Shown piece by piece: positions 40,223-50,235 of a stretch of DNA of 64,000 nt. The notes below the pieces were generated by a model that was given only the letters and a program-made list of their open reading frames with translations, made no database searches and was not told where the DNA came from. This DNA comes from Dehalococcoidia bacterium (GTDB lineage: Bacteria > Chloroflexota > Dehalococcoidia > SZUA-161): contig JACWAE010000109.1 in the NCBI GenBank assembly GCA_014874385.1, forward strand, positions 1-64,000. The letters are read 5' to 3'. Made by a program: the position numbers and the translations under genes. Numbering within the stretch: the stretch's first letter is position 1; the number at the start of each line of letters is the position of its first letter.

Positions 40223-41845
40223 TTAACTCGACTTCAGCCCCTGCTTTTCAGTGCCTATAATCTGGGCCACCACATCACTGCTGCTTATGGAGCTGATGAG
40301 TTCGCCGGTCTCAGGGCTAATTACTGGAATTACCGACATATTATTGTTTGCCATGCGTTCCAATACATCGTCTAAGGGCTCATCTGACCACGCCACAGGC
40401 GGGTCGCGCTGGATCAGATTGCTCAGAATAGTTTCTTTCCAGGAGTTTTTAGGCAAGTGGCGCAGGTCCGGTAAATAGATAATACCGGCCAGGTGATGAG
40501 ATTCATCTACCACAACATAATGTTGCTGCTCGGGTACCACCCACATATCGATAAATTGTTGTACTGAAATTTTGACAGAAGGGAACTGGCGGCTCTTATC
40601 CATAATATCTTTGACTGCAGCGGTATATTTAACATACCGGGCAAAGGAAGGGACAACCAATTTGGGAAGTTTTGGCTTTTCAATAGCCTTTGTGCGATGG
40701 ATGGCAATACCTATAGCTGGGCCTGCCAGAAGTATGAAACATACCATTATCAGAGTAAGCAGCGAAAACAGTTGCGGCGATATAGCTCCAATATCGAGCA
40801 TGACTAATAGCAGCGCAATTTCTACTACTCCCTTACCCATCAGACCGGAAGCAATGGCTACGGGATGGTCCAGTCGTGCTATTACAACGCCCAGAATAGC
40901 CCCTACAAACTTACCCAGCACTGCTGCAAGCACGATTGAGGCAATGACAAGCGCAGAAAGCTGAGTGAATGATAGGTTCAAATATAGTCCTGCGGATGCG
41001 AAAAATAGGGGGATGAAAATACCCTGGGCCAGCCCTCGCACCCCGGGGAGAATCTCTGAACGCAGGCCGTGCGGCAAGCCAGAGAGCGCCATCCCGAGCA
41101 GCAAACCGCCCAGAGAGCCGTGCACACCGATCTTTTCGACGCCTCCCACCATTAGAAAAAGCCCTCCTATTACCAGGCCAAAAGTCAGTTGGGGGGCTCC
41201 TATGAAGCGCCTGAGTCTAGCCACAAGCGGAGGAAATACTCGCGAGGCAAGGAACCACGCCAACACCGCGAAACCAGCGATTTCACCCAGTAGCATGGGT
41301 ATCTTCCAGGGAGTAAATCCGCTGGATTGGCTGACCTGTTGCAGTGAGAAGGCGACCACGAGCAGCCCTATGATCTCCACGATGACTACAGTGGTAAAAA
41401 CTTCCAGTCCGAAAGGGTCCTTTAACCGTCCCATATCGCTCAAGATTTTTGCTACGACCGCTAGGCTCGACAGGGAAAGAATGCCGGCAAGAGCGATACT
41501 ATTGGGTAATGGTTCTTTGACTAAGAAAAACATCACGCTGAAGCTTATTCCCCAGGGTATTACAAAAGCAATAAAGCCGGCGAGGAAGAAACGCCCGCGT
41601 ACTGTTGCCACGAGTCCGGATACATCCATCTCATCTATACCGATGAGAAAGAACATAAGGAGTACCCCGATGCCAAAAAAGAGGCGCAATTCATCGGTAG
41701 GCTCTACCCTGCCTAAAGCAGGGCCCAGTATGATTCCGGCTGCTAGATATGCCAGCAGCGGGCTCTGTCGCAATCGAATAGCTACCCCTTCAAGCAATTT
41801 TGCAGTGATAAGGAGTAGACCTATAGAGAGCAGAGCATTTCCCAA
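40223..41845 (-). CDS. CPA2-type cation/proton antiporter with C-terminal CBS domains
   Basis: A 540-residue membrane protein. Residues 1-about 385 contain 11-13 hydrophobic segments of the Kef/NapA-type exchanger (LLAYLAAGIILGPALG, LLMFFLIGIDEMD, GLMGKGVVEIALL). Residues about 415-530 hold a CBS pair (YVVVDESHHLAGIIYLPDL, NNMSVIPVISPETGELISSIS), which usually binds adenine nucleotides and gates transport. TTG start, with GGGAGGT on the minus strand upstream. Exchanges Na+ or K+ for H+. Confidence 0.9.
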   Translation of the reverse strand: MGNALLSIGLLLITAKLLEGVAIRLRQSPLLAYLAAGIILGPALGRVEPTDELRLFFGIGVLLMFFLIGIDEMDVSGLVATVRGRFFLAGFIAFVIPWGISFSVMFFLVKEPLPNSIALAGILSLSSLAVVAKILSDMGRLKDPFGLEVFTTVVIVEIIGLLVVAFSLQQVSQSSGFTPWKIPMLLGEIAGFAVLAWFLASRVFPPLVARLRRFIGAPQLTFGLVIGGLFLMVGGVEKIGVHGSLGGLLLGMALSGLPHGLRSEILPGVRGLAQGIFIPLFFASAGLYLNLSFTQLSALVIASIVLAAVLGKFVGAILGVVIARLDHPVAIASGLMGKGVVEIALLLVMLDIGAISPQLFSLLTLIMVCFILLAGPAIGIAIHRTKAIEKPKLPKLVVPSFARYVKYTAAVKDIMDKSRQFPSVKISVQQFIDMWVVPEQQHYVVVDESHHLAGIIYLPDLRHLPKNSWKETILSNLIQRDPPVAWSDEPLDDVLERMANNNMSVIPVISPETGELISSISSSDVVAQIIGTEKQGLKSS

Positions 41846-42096
41846 AGGTCTTTTTACCTCCCGTTACATCGTACCAGGTTAATGGTTAAACTATAGAATA
41901 GATCAAGATTATTCAGGCACATAATACAGTAGTCAGTGCGGAATTTCCACACAAAAATTAGATAGCTCTGCCTCGATGAGTGCGCAAGTTTGGCCTCGTA
42001 CCCGGAAGGCGCCGGGATTACACGAAGTAGAGGTTCTTAATTCTAGCGAGCGACTGCAACCGGGTGGAGATGTCTTTAAGGATTTGGCGAGGGGCA

Positions 42097-44001
42097 CTAT
42101 CGCAGGACAGGCCGGTCGACTCCACTTATTTCTTCCTCATTCAGGGTACTTTCCAGGATGGCGGGGAATCTGGGTGGATAGAGCTCAAAGAGGTAATCGT
42201 ACATCTTCAGAAGCACATATTCTATATTGCGTGAACGTGACCAGACGCGTTGAAGGTGGTCCAGGGAGACAAACACGGCCCGGCAGTAATCTCGGAACGC
42301 CGTGAGCAACTCACGCAACTCCTTCGATGCCTTGCTCAGCTCAGATGAAGGGAGCTTGCTGGCGTAGAAACGGGCTTTTAGAATTGAGCGGCGCGCTTCC
42401 TCGCGCCATTCTAAAGCCCGCGACAACTCGCGGAAGGCGTCTTTATACTCCTCGGCAGTGTTGGCTGCCAGTTCCACAATAGCTTCGGAGAGATACCCGT
42501 ATCGGGTGTCCAGCACTACCTCAAGCAGCCGCTCGAGTCCTCTGAAGCTAGAAAGAGGCATAACAACTGGTTCTTCATTAAATTTTGTAGTAGGATTTTC
42601 TTCCATGCGCTTCAGCAGCAGGTCAGCGACCATGTAACCATGCAAAAAGGGTCTCTTCTGAAGTCCTTCGTTGGGGAACCAGCCCCAATTGCAGGCACGC
42701 TTTATGATCCGGGAATGAAGTCTAAGGCGGTCCTCCGCATTCAGCTCCTCGAACCGGTATCCTATGTCTTGAAGTTTTACAGCGCTAACCTCCAATATGG
42801 TGCTGATGCTGAAGATGTTCAGCAAAGAGTCGACAATTCGCACAATGTAACGCCCTGGCTCCCAGAAGATGAAAGGCCAACGGCGAAAGATTCCCCGGGC
42901 AGCATCCATTCCCCGGAATTTACCAGCTTCTAGAGGAGGATAATGTCCGTCATAACGAAGTACCAGGCGGATTTCGGGAGCCCAGGTTATCTGGTGAAAG
43001 CGCAGGCGCTTGAGCTTCCCAAGACTAGGCATCACTTTTTGGCTCAAGTATTCATCAGGGGTAACAAACTGCACATCCGCCAGATGCCTATCGAGCACTC
43101 GCCTCCATGCTGCCCCCAGAACCTCCAGGGCTACATCACCAAAATCCATCAACTCCAGGTCTTGGATGTACAAGATGAGCCCTCCGTCAGGGGCTTCGGA
43201 TAGCGCTTTCTTCAGCACCCGGTAATATTCTTCTATCGCCTGCTTGCGGGTGATAGGAAAATGGACGAAACGGTGCTGCCTGTATTCCTCCGGCAGCACC
43301 CAGTAGCGGCCAAGGATATACCCCTGGTTTCTCACTCCCTTGACTTTCCACTTGGTAATAGGGCGCCATATGTATTGCGAGACAGGGAAATGGCGAGGCA
43401 ATGCAATGATATCGGGGCCTATGACGAATGGCTCGTACTTCTCGTCCAGACCAGGGTCAGCTTTGTAATGAGCTTTGCTCCTGTCCAGGTTGGGAAAGAT
43501 GACGAAATCTATTCCTCTGTTCTTTATCCCCTGGAGCTTGGAGGAATCCAGCGAGTCCTCAATAGGAAATAGTCCGGCATAGCGGGGAAGCGGTGCGCCC
43601 ATTACATCGTGTATGTATTCCTGATTGAGCCGTATCTCGTCTTCCACTTCTGCATTGTTGAGGAGGGAGACATGTGTATGGTGAGCATGGCCATAAAGAG
43701 GGTAGATCGTTCCCTTGCGGTACGCCTTACGAAGCTCTCCATATGTCTCAGGTACGATGCTGGCAAGCTGAACAAGGAGCTCGTTAGTGGCTTCCAGGGT
43801 GACGGGGATATCGAAGGAGTTCGCGAAGTCTATTAGAGTGGTATAAAAATCCCTGCCCTCTGCGCTACGACGGACAATCCAATTTTCACCGGCCAGGGTA
43901 TTTTTCAGGTCTACATCATCGATATTCTCCACAAGCATCCTGGGGAGTTCCCACAACGGCTCGTGGGCATGGAAGGCCAGGATAACGTAAACTTTCTTCA
44001 C
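42097..44001 (-). CDS. Glycoside hydrolase family 57-type enzyme
   Basis: A 634-residue cytoplasmic protein with the GH57 barrel at the N terminus: motif 1 FHAHEP, motif 2 PLYGHAHHTHVS, motif 3-like GLFPIEDSL and motif 4-like YIQDLELMDFGD. A long helical C-terminal region (about 440-620) follows. It probably acts on alpha-glucans, as amylase, glucanotransferase or branching enzyme; motifs are too divergent to choose. Its start overlaps the end of the next GH57 gene, so the three are one leftward operon. Confidence 0.82.
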   Translation of the reverse strand: MKKVYVILAFHAHEPLWELPRMLVENIDDVDLKNTLAGENWIVRRSAEGRDFYTTLIDFANSFDIPVTLEATNELLVQLASIVPETYGELRKAYRKGTIYPLYGHAHHTHVSLLNNAEVEDEIRLNQEYIHDVMGAPLPRYAGLFPIEDSLDSSKLQGIKNRGIDFVIFPNLDRSKAHYKADPGLDEKYEPFVIGPDIIALPRHFPVSQYIWRPITKWKVKGVRNQGYILGRYWVLPEEYRQHRFVHFPITRKQAIEEYYRVLKKALSEAPDGGLILYIQDLELMDFGDVALEVLGAAWRRVLDRHLADVQFVTPDEYLSQKVMPSLGKLKRLRFHQITWAPEIRLVLRYDGHYPPLEAGKFRGMDAARGIFRRWPFIFWEPGRYIVRIVDSLLNIFSISTILEVSAVKLQDIGYRFEELNAEDRLRLHSRIIKRACNWGWFPNEGLQKRPFLHGYMVADLLLKRMEENPTTKFNEEPVVMPLSSFRGLERLLEVVLDTRYGYLSEAIVELAANTAEEYKDAFRELSRALEWREEARRSILKARFYASKLPSSELSKASKELRELLTAFRDYCRAVFVSLDHLQRVWSRSRNIEYVLLKMYDYLFELYPPRFPAILESTLNEEEISGVDRPVLR

Positions 44002-45245
44002 GGCGAGCCATCGCCTCCGAATGTGAGTTCGGTGCTTACTTCACCGTGTTGTCTCAGATACTCCTCTTTTCGTCTTCTCGCCTCGCCCGTATCCTGCCAG
44101 CGCCGTGCAGTAGCAACAACCGACTCGAAAAGCTTAGTTGCTTTTCCCAGCTTGTCGTGCGATAGAGCGCTCTTGACCTGGGAGATAGCGTCAAAGAGTT
44201 TTTTCGCTCCCCACTCCACCATTCCGGTATCCCACCAGGGCCGGCAGCTTGCCCACCAGTACTGGCAACTGTGGAGTCCCTCGTCTAAAAGCTGGCGCGC
44301 CTCGGGATAACCTCGAATGTCGGGAGGGACAGACTTAACCGTTTCTAAAGCCAGATGAGTAAGCTGCCACTGAAGGCGGTGTAGCTCGTGGTCGGGGTAG
44401 TCCCATTGGGGATAGGGTATGCCTTGGGCCATTTCGTCTTCCCAGGTGCTCCAGGAAGAAGGCAGAGGCCGCGCTTTCTTGCGCTTGGAGAAAAGTTCGA
44501 TCAATTCTGAGATAGTGCAGGTAGGTGGTCGTCCTTGAGACCATATATCTTCCAATAGCTTCTCCTGCCCGGGGCGGTGGTGTCCGTATACCTCCCCATC
44601 GGTGCCGGTAAGGAGATAGCAATCCTTGTCCAGCCTGTCTGCCAACGCTTGCGAAAAGGGTTTCCCGGAAGGATACTTGCCGTAGGTTATCCCGGCGCTG
44701 AAGGGGCGTTCTTTGAAGAAAACGACGAGTTTATCGACCCCATCCACCGTGTAAATCACATCACTCTTAACTGAGCCTATTTTGCCGTTATAAGCGATTT
44801 CATCAACAATAATCCATTGGAAGCCCAACTCGCTGACAGTACGTGCAATATCCCGGCTGTAGCACATCTCTGGCGGAAAGAACCCCTTTGGATTGTAGAC
44901 ATCGCCGAAGTAGCTGCGGTTAACCTTTGTATTGAGCTCTATCTGCCGGATAACCTCATCTCGAGGAATCAAAGGCAGAATAGGATGATAGATAGCGCTT
45001 CCGACGAATTCAATCTGCCCTCGCTCAGCTAGCTTTCTCAATCCAGTAATGACATCATCGAGACCATAGCGCGCTAGCTGCTGGGTTAGCACTGCGCTGA
45101 TATTCAGAGTTATCCTGGCGTTCGGCGATGACCGCAGCACTTTTACCAGGACGCGATAACCCTCGCGGGTGACCTTGCGTACGATTTGCTCGGTCTGCGT
45201 CGGTGGTTGATAAATATGTAGAAAGTTAGCCCAATACATTGTCAT
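43998..45245 (-). CDS. GH57-type hydrolase, paralogue of the upstream gene
   Basis: A 415-residue GH57 protein: motif 1 FLHIYQPP, ITLNISAVLTQQL, GSAIYHPILPLIP, motif 3 FFPPEMCYS with the nucleophile Glu, and motif 4 GTDGEVYGHH with the acid/base Asp. It is closely related in order and motifs to the protein encoded just before it (45247-46539), so a tandem duplication is likely. ATG follows the upstream stop by one base. Confidence 0.85.
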   Translation of the reverse strand: MTMYWANFLHIYQPPTQTEQIVRKVTREGYRVLVKVLRSSPNARITLNISAVLTQQLARYGLDDVITGLRKLAERGQIEFVGSAIYHPILPLIPRDEVIRQIELNTKVNRSYFGDVYNPKGFFPPEMCYSRDIARTVSELGFQWIIVDEIAYNGKIGSVKSDVIYTVDGVDKLVVFFKERPFSAGITYGKYPSGKPFSQALADRLDKDCYLLTGTDGEVYGHHRPGQEKLLEDIWSQGRPPTCTISELIELFSKRKKARPLPSSWSTWEDEMAQGIPYPQWDYPDHELHRLQWQLTHLALETVKSVPPDIRGYPEARQLLDEGLHSCQYWWASCRPWWDTGMVEWGAKKLFDAISQVKSALSHDKLGKATKLFESVVATARRWQDTGEARRRKEEYLRQHGEVSTELTFGGDGSP

Positions 45246-45246
45246 T

Positions 45247-46539
45247 CTAGAGAATGAAAAGACGGTCCGTTATTTTGTTTCTAATATCGCGAGCAGCCGC
45301 AAGTTTGTGATAGAAATCCCTTTTTATATCACCGCTCGCGCTGCTGACATTTAAGGCACGATAGGCATTCAGGATCACTCGCCACTGGTCAATGAGTCCC
45401 ATATGGATAAGGTTGATGTCCCACATGGGTCTTCGGCTGGCCCACCAGAACTGGTCGCTCTGGAGCGCTCGATCCAGTAAGCCGCGTGCTATGTTAGCAA
45501 AATGCTTACTTTCATCGTTGTCTGCGCTTTCCAACGCTTTTTTCGAAATTTCCATAACTATTTGAAGGTGTTCCCAAAGGAGTCGATGGATCTCATTTCC
45601 CTTATCGTCCCATAGTGGGTATGGATTATCTGCATCGATGTCCTGCGCAGTAGTGCTCCAGGATGACGGTTTAGGGTCGATAGTCTCACCAGCGGGGAAA
45701 AGACTCAAAAGCTGCCCTATAGTCACCGTCTCGACCTGCTCTACCGTTTCATCAATGAGTTTGGTCGCCTCGTTTGCCAGGGCTGTCCGCTGTTTAATTC
45801 CACTGTATGTCTCCTGTTTGATTTCCAATTCAGCGTAGACCTTACCCAGGAACAGCTCCTCCCAGTGTTTAATATGGTGGCCGTAGGTCTCCGCATCCAT
45901 TGCGGTGACAACGTAAACGTTCTCCTTCTCATTCTTACAGGCCCTGAGGTGGTTTAGGAAATCTCCCGGCCCAAGCTCGTGGAAGCTGATTTTGTTGCTC
46001 AGGATATCATCCCTGAAGAATACGGCTAATCTCTTTCCGTCATGCTCAATCTGATAGATTTTGTCCACCGGCCAGTCTGCCGGACATGCCACTCCGCTCA
46101 GGATTATCCACTGATGCCCTGTGGCGATAACTGCAGGCAATATGGCTCTGCTGTAGGCCATCTCGGGAGGGAAGAAGCCCGTGGGCTTAAAGTCCTTCTT
46201 TCCGAAGTAAAAGGCATTGGCGGCCTTGTTTATCTCAATCTGTCGTCTTGACTCCTCCGGCGGAATCAAGGGCAAAATAGGATGGTATTTCCCGCTGCCG
46301 GTGAATTCGATCTGCCCTTTCTCTGCGAGTTCCTTTAGCCCATCAATTATATCGTTTTGTCCGTGGTCGCTCAGCATCTCGGTGAGCACCCCGTTTATAT
46401 TGAAAGTCGCTTTTGCGCCGGGGTGTTGTCGGAATACTTCTATCAGGGGTCGGTAGGACTCCTGGCAAATCTTATTCAATACCGAAGGTAACTGAGTTGG
46501 CGGTTGGTAGAAATGGAATAATTGCGCCCAGTATATCAT
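45247..46539 (-). CDS. GH57-type hydrolase, first gene of the operon
   Basis: A 430-residue GH57 protein from the ATG reading MIYWAQLFHFYQPPTQ. It has motif 3 FFPPEMAYS and motif 4 AMDAETYGHH. AGGA precedes this ATG; a start 66 bases upstream adds residues unlike the family. Predicted to hydrolyse or rearrange an alpha-glucan, perhaps supplying glucose units for the trehalose genes nearby. Confidence 0.86.
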   Translation of the reverse strand: MIYWAQLFHFYQPPTQLPSVLNKICQESYRPLIEVFRQHPGAKATFNINGVLTEMLSDHGQNDIIDGLKELAEKGQIEFTGSGKYHPILPLIPPEESRRQIEINKAANAFYFGKKDFKPTGFFPPEMAYSRAILPAVIATGHQWIILSGVACPADWPVDKIYQIEHDGKRLAVFFRDDILSNKISFHELGPGDFLNHLRACKNEKENVYVVTAMDAETYGHHIKHWEELFLGKVYAELEIKQETYSGIKQRTALANEATKLIDETVEQVETVTIGQLLSLFPAGETIDPKPSSWSTTAQDIDADNPYPLWDDKGNEIHRLLWEHLQIVMEISKKALESADNDESKHFANIARGLLDRALQSDQFWWASRRPMWDINLIHMGLIDQWRVILNAYRALNVSSASGDIKRDFYHKLAAARDIRNKITDRLFIL

Positions 46540-46575
46540 GAACTTATTCCTGAAGGTTGATTTTTGGCAAAGTAT

Positions 46576-46605
46576 ATTATAACATGCAGGCAATCGATAA
46601 GCCAA
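46576..46605 (-). promoter_or_regulatory. Promoter of the GH57 operon
   Basis: On the minus strand TTGGCT (46600-46605) and TATAAT (46576-46581, extended by TG) are 18 bp apart, 37 bases before the first ATG. Confidence 0.5.
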
Positions 46606-46652
46606 GGCTATTTTCAGGATGCGAAATGTGTTGATGCCGAACGATACAGACC

Positions 46653-46681
46653 TTGACAGCCGGAAGGGTTGATGCTATAGT
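46653..46681 (+). promoter_or_regulatory. Promoter of the tetR-mscS-otsAB run
   Basis: TTGACA (46653-46658) and extended -10 TGCTATAGT (hexamer 46676-46681) with a 17-bp spacer, a near-consensus sigma-70 promoter. Confidence 0.65.
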
Positions 46682-46683
46682 GC

Positions 46684-46699
46684 AAGTAAACGATTACTT
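46684..46699 (+). promoter_or_regulatory. Putative TetR-family operator
   Basis: AAGTAA-ACGA-TTACTT is a perfect inverted repeat lying directly after the -10 box, over the expected transcription start. It precedes the regulator gene by 17 bases, as in self-repressing TetR genes. Confidence 0.55.
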
Positions 46700-46716
46700 A
46701 CATTAGGAGTTATAAA

Positions 46717-47403
46717 ATGACTCAAACACGAGAGACGACCGAGGAAAGGCGGCGCCAGATCGTGAGCGCGGCCAGGAAGATCACAGCGGCGAAGGGTATG
46801 CAGGTGCTGACCATCCGCGAGATAGCAAAAGAGGTTGGCATTTCCGAAGGAGATGTATACCGTCATTTCCCCAGCAAGAAAGACATCATTATTTTACTTA
46901 TTGAGGATATAGAGAGGACACTGCTGGAGACCGTGGAGCGAGCCGCCGCTGAAAAGTCTGGAGCTCTGGAAAGTCTGGGGAACGTGCTCAAGGCTCATCT
47001 TTCCTATGTAGAGCAAAGACGTGGAATTTCTTTGATAGTCATTAGTGAGACTGTACGCCTGGCTGACAAGAACTTGCGCAGGAGGATGTTTGAGGTAATC
47101 AACCGCTACCTGAACGCGATCGAGGAACTACTGGCCCGCGGCGTAAAGTCTGGTCAAATTAGGGCGGACATAGACCCGGGTACGGCTGCCCTCACCTTTT
47201 TTGCTCTGGTTCATGCCACTGTTACTCTGTGGGCACTCAGCAATTCAAGCTATTCGCTCGCCAAGAAAAATAAGCTCTTGTGGGAATCATATATGGCCGG
47301 TCTGGCTGTGAGACCTCCTGATGGGAAAACACAGGAAACCGGCAGGAATCTCAAGAACGCTCATTCGAATCATAGAAGTCTCGTATCTGTTGTCGAGGGG
47401 TGA
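46717..47403 (+). CDS. TetR/AcrR-family regulator
   Basis: A 228-residue regulator. The N-terminal HTH (RRRQIVSAARKITAAKGMQ and IREIAKEVGISEGDVYRHF) is canonical, followed by an all-helical ligand domain and a basic tail. TTAGGAG precedes the ATG. It is the first gene of a rightward run that continues with mscS (three bases later), otsA, otsB, a second mscS and treT, so it probably controls the osmotic response genes. Confidence 0.92.
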   Translation: MTQTRETTEERRRQIVSAARKITAAKGMQVLTIREIAKEVGISEGDVYRHFPSKKDIIILLIEDIERTLLETVERAAAEKSGALESLGNVLKAHLSYVEQRRGISLIVISETVRLADKNLRRRMFEVINRYLNAIEELLARGVKSGQIRADIDPGTAALTFFALVHATVTLWALSNSSYSLAKKNKLLWESYMAGLAVRPPDGKTQETGRNLKNAHSNHRSLVSVVEG

Positions 47404-47406
47404 CAT

Positions 47407-48753
47407 GTGTTTACTACGGCAAGTATTTCTATGAGAGACATACTTTATGCTCTGGCTATTGCACTGCCCGTATTCGTCTTCGCAGGTATCTTCTACTTCA
47501 TCCTCAGGGGAATAGCGCGCCGTATGGCAGCGAGGACGACCACAGTCCTGGACAACATGTTAATAGAGAGCCTGGAATGGCCGATTTTTGCCGGCATAGT
47601 CTTATCAGGGATGTACTTTGCTGTACTCCACCTGCCCTGGAAAGAATCGATCCATTTCGAAATCGGTAGAGCCTTCCATACCGTCTTTATCCTCTTGGCC
47701 GCCTACGGAGGGATAGCGCTGCTAGATAGCCTTTATCGGTGGTTCAAGCTTGAGGTGGCATCAAAGACACAAACGGCTCTGGATGATTGGATTGTAGGCG
47801 CCCTGAGAATAGTTACCCCGATATTGATTATACTGATAGCAATTCTGGCCGTATTGGAGTTATTTAACATAGACACCAGTGCGGTTAGGGATTGGCTTGT
47901 TGTACATGGGACGCGTATAGGTTTAATATTAGTGCTATCTGTTGCTGCGCTTTTGATTCTTGGCTTCACTGGTGCTAAAGGCATTAGAGCTTTTGTGGCC
48001 CGCGGCGCAGAGGGGCAACCGGATGAGGAGGTAAAGAAAAGGGCTGATACCCTGAGCAGGGTTCTCATAACTGCGGGGCAGGTCTTCATCATAGTCATAG
48101 CTGCTTTCATCGTCCTCTCCGAGTTAGGAATCAACATTGGGCCTATTCTGGCTGGCGCTGGTGTCGTAGGCATTGCCATCGGCTTCGGTGCCCAGAGTCT
48201 GGTAAGAGATATAATTGCTGGTGTGTTCATAATAATGGAGAATCAATACCGGGTAGGAGATGTGGTTAAAATAGCCGATATATCAGGCCTGGTAGAGCAG
48301 ATTAACCTTAGACGTACGATATTGAGGGATCTGGATGGCATCGTACATACAGTGCCAAATGGTGAGATCAGAGTAGCCAGCAATTTTACCAAGGAGTGGT
48401 CGAGGGTAAATCTGAACATCAGTGTCTCGTACGGGACAGACCTGGACCACGCCACTGCGGTTATCAACCGGGTCTGCCAGGAGATGGCCCAGGAGCCCGA
48501 GTGGGCCCCACTTATCATAAAAACGCCACAGGTGTTGAGAGTTGACAACCTGGGTGACTCTGGGATTGACCTCAAGATTCTGGGCGATACTAAGCCCATC
48601 CGACAGTGGGACGTGATGGGAGAGATACGAAAAAGGGTGAAGAAGACCTTCGATGAAGAAGGTATTGAGATACCCTGGCCCCATACCAAAGTATTCTTTG
48701 GTAATCCGATCCCTGCCCAACCCGAGGATATGAAACAGAAGGGCGCTGCATAG
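47407..48753 (+). CDS. MscS-type mechanosensitive channel
   Basis: A 448-residue membrane protein with about five hydrophobic segments. The MscS pore and beta-domain signature is GPILAGAGVVGIAIGFGAQSLVRDIIAG, with FIIMENQYRVGDVV (about residues 235-285). The C-terminal alpha/beta cage follows. It releases solutes on hypo-osmotic shock. GTG start with GAGGGG upstream, three bases after tetR. Confidence 0.92.
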   Translation: MFTTASISMRDILYALAIALPVFVFAGIFYFILRGIARRMAARTTTVLDNMLIESLEWPIFAGIVLSGMYFAVLHLPWKESIHFEIGRAFHTVFILLAAYGGIALLDSLYRWFKLEVASKTQTALDDWIVGALRIVTPILIILIAILAVLELFNIDTSAVRDWLVVHGTRIGLILVLSVAALLILGFTGAKGIRAFVARGAEGQPDEEVKKRADTLSRVLITAGQVFIIVIAAFIVLSELGINIGPILAGAGVVGIAIGFGAQSLVRDIIAGVFIIMENQYRVGDVVKIADISGLVEQINLRRTILRDLDGIVHTVPNGEIRVASNFTKEWSRVNLNISVSYGTDLDHATAVINRVCQEMAQEPEWAPLIIKTPQVLRVDNLGDSGIDLKILGDTKPIRQWDVMGEIRKRVKKTFDEEGIEIPWPHTKVFFGNPIPAQPEDMKQKGAA

Positions 48754-48756
48754 GTA

Positions 48757-50232
48757 ATGTGGACGAAAGAAAGCCTGCGTCAACTGGTTGAAGAAAAACT
48801 GCGTGGTTATCTATTCATCGTGGTTTCAAACAGGGAGCCCTACATTCATACTTTCTCGGGGCGGGAAATTCAATGCCAGGTGCCGGCCAGTGGCCTTACG
48901 GTTGCCCTGGATCCTGTAATGCAGTGCTGTGGAGGTACCTGGATCGCCCACGGCAGCGGAAATGCGGACGCAGACGTGGTGGACAAAAAAAACAAGGTAA
49001 TGGTGCCACCACAAGCGCCTCAATACGCCCTCAGGCGGATTTGGCTCTCCAAAGAGGATGAAGATGGCTACTATTACCGTTTTTCCAACGAGGCCTTGTG
49101 GCCTCTATGTCATATTGCTTATACCGCTCCTTTCTTCGAGGAATCAGCCTGGAATACCTACCGCAAAGTGAACCAGCTATTTGCTGATAATGTCCTGGAT
49201 GAAGTGGGGGACAGGGAAGCCTTTGTCTTTGTTCAAGACTATCACTTGGCATTATTGCCCAGAATGATAAAAGAGGGAAATGCCAGTATAAAGGTAGCCC
49301 AGTTCTGGCATATTCCTTGGCCTAACCCGGAGGCTTTTCGTGTATGCCCCTGGCAGGAGGAAATCCTGGACGGGTTGCTGGGCAATGACCTGTTGGGCTT
49401 TCATATACTATACCATTGCCACAACTTCCTTGATACTGTGGATAAAACGATTGAAGCAAAGTCTGATCGGGAGAGGTACGAAGTGACCCGTGGTGCCAAG
49501 AAGACTGTGGTGCGGTCATTTCCCATTAGTGTAGATTTCGAGACAATATCTAGAGAAGCACAGAGCGAAAAAGTAGCTGCCGAGATCGACAGGCTGAAAG
49601 GCGAGTTGGGAATTAGCGATGAACTGATAGGACTGGGACTGGATCGCTTTGATTACACTAAGGGGATACCTAACCGACTAAGGGCTATCGACCAGTTTTT
49701 TGTGAAGTATCCCGAATGGAAGGGGAAGGTGGTATTCGTCCAGGCAGGTGTCCCCAGCCGGGTTCACATCACTGCTTACAAGAGAATAAATGAGGAGATA
49801 GAAAGCCTGGTTGAAGAGGTGAATTGGAAACACGCTGCTCGGTATTGGAAGCCTGTAATCTTCATTGATGAGCACCTTTCTCCACTTTCTTTAATGGCAC
49901 TGCGTCGCATGGCCCATTTCGCCGTAGTGAGCGCTTTACACGATGGCATGAACCTGGTGGCCAAGGAATTTGTCGCCAGTCGCTTCGACGAAGATGGTGT
50001 TTTAGTTCTCAGCCCCTTCACAGGCGCTTCCAGAGAACTTACAGATGCAGTGATGGTTAACCCATATGCCACTGACCATTTCGCTGAGGCTATTAGGAAG
50101 GCGGTGGAGATGCCAAAGGAGGAGAGGCAGAGACGAATGCGGAAAATGCGTGAGGTGGTCAGTAACAACAATATTTTCAAGTGGGCTGCAGATATAATTT
50201 CCGAGTTAGTCAAGTTGGATATCGGAGGCTGA
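48757..50232 (+). CDS. otsA: Trehalose-6-phosphate synthase (GT20)
   Basis: A 491-residue GT20 enzyme: VVSNREPYIHTF, the glycine-rich loop region GGTWIAHGSG, FVQDYHLALLPRM, FWHIPWPNPEAFRVCPW, LDRFDYTKGIPNRL and ALHDGMNLVAKEFVAS are all present. It joins UDP- or ADP-glucose to glucose-6-phosphate. Followed three bases later by otsB. Confidence 0.94.
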   Translation: MWTKESLRQLVEEKLRGYLFIVVSNREPYIHTFSGREIQCQVPASGLTVALDPVMQCCGGTWIAHGSGNADADVVDKKNKVMVPPQAPQYALRRIWLSKEDEDGYYYRFSNEALWPLCHIAYTAPFFEESAWNTYRKVNQLFADNVLDEVGDREAFVFVQDYHLALLPRMIKEGNASIKVAQFWHIPWPNPEAFRVCPWQEEILDGLLGNDLLGFHILYHCHNFLDTVDKTIEAKSDRERYEVTRGAKKTVVRSFPISVDFETISREAQSEKVAAEIDRLKGELGISDELIGLGLDRFDYTKGIPNRLRAIDQFFVKYPEWKGKVVFVQAGVPSRVHITAYKRINEEIESLVEEVNWKHAARYWKPVIFIDEHLSPLSLMALRRMAHFAVVSALHDGMNLVAKEFVASRFDEDGVLVLSPFTGASRELTDAVMVNPYATDHFAEAIRKAVEMPKEERQRRMRKMREVVSNNNIFKWAADIISELVKLDIGG

Positions 50233-50235
50233 ACG

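Noticed and set aside
40965-41882. Long open frame (305 codons) on the plus strand
   Set aside because: It lies antisense to the antiporter gene, is rich in Pro/Ser/Arg as expected from a complementary frame, has no ribosome binding site and no family features.
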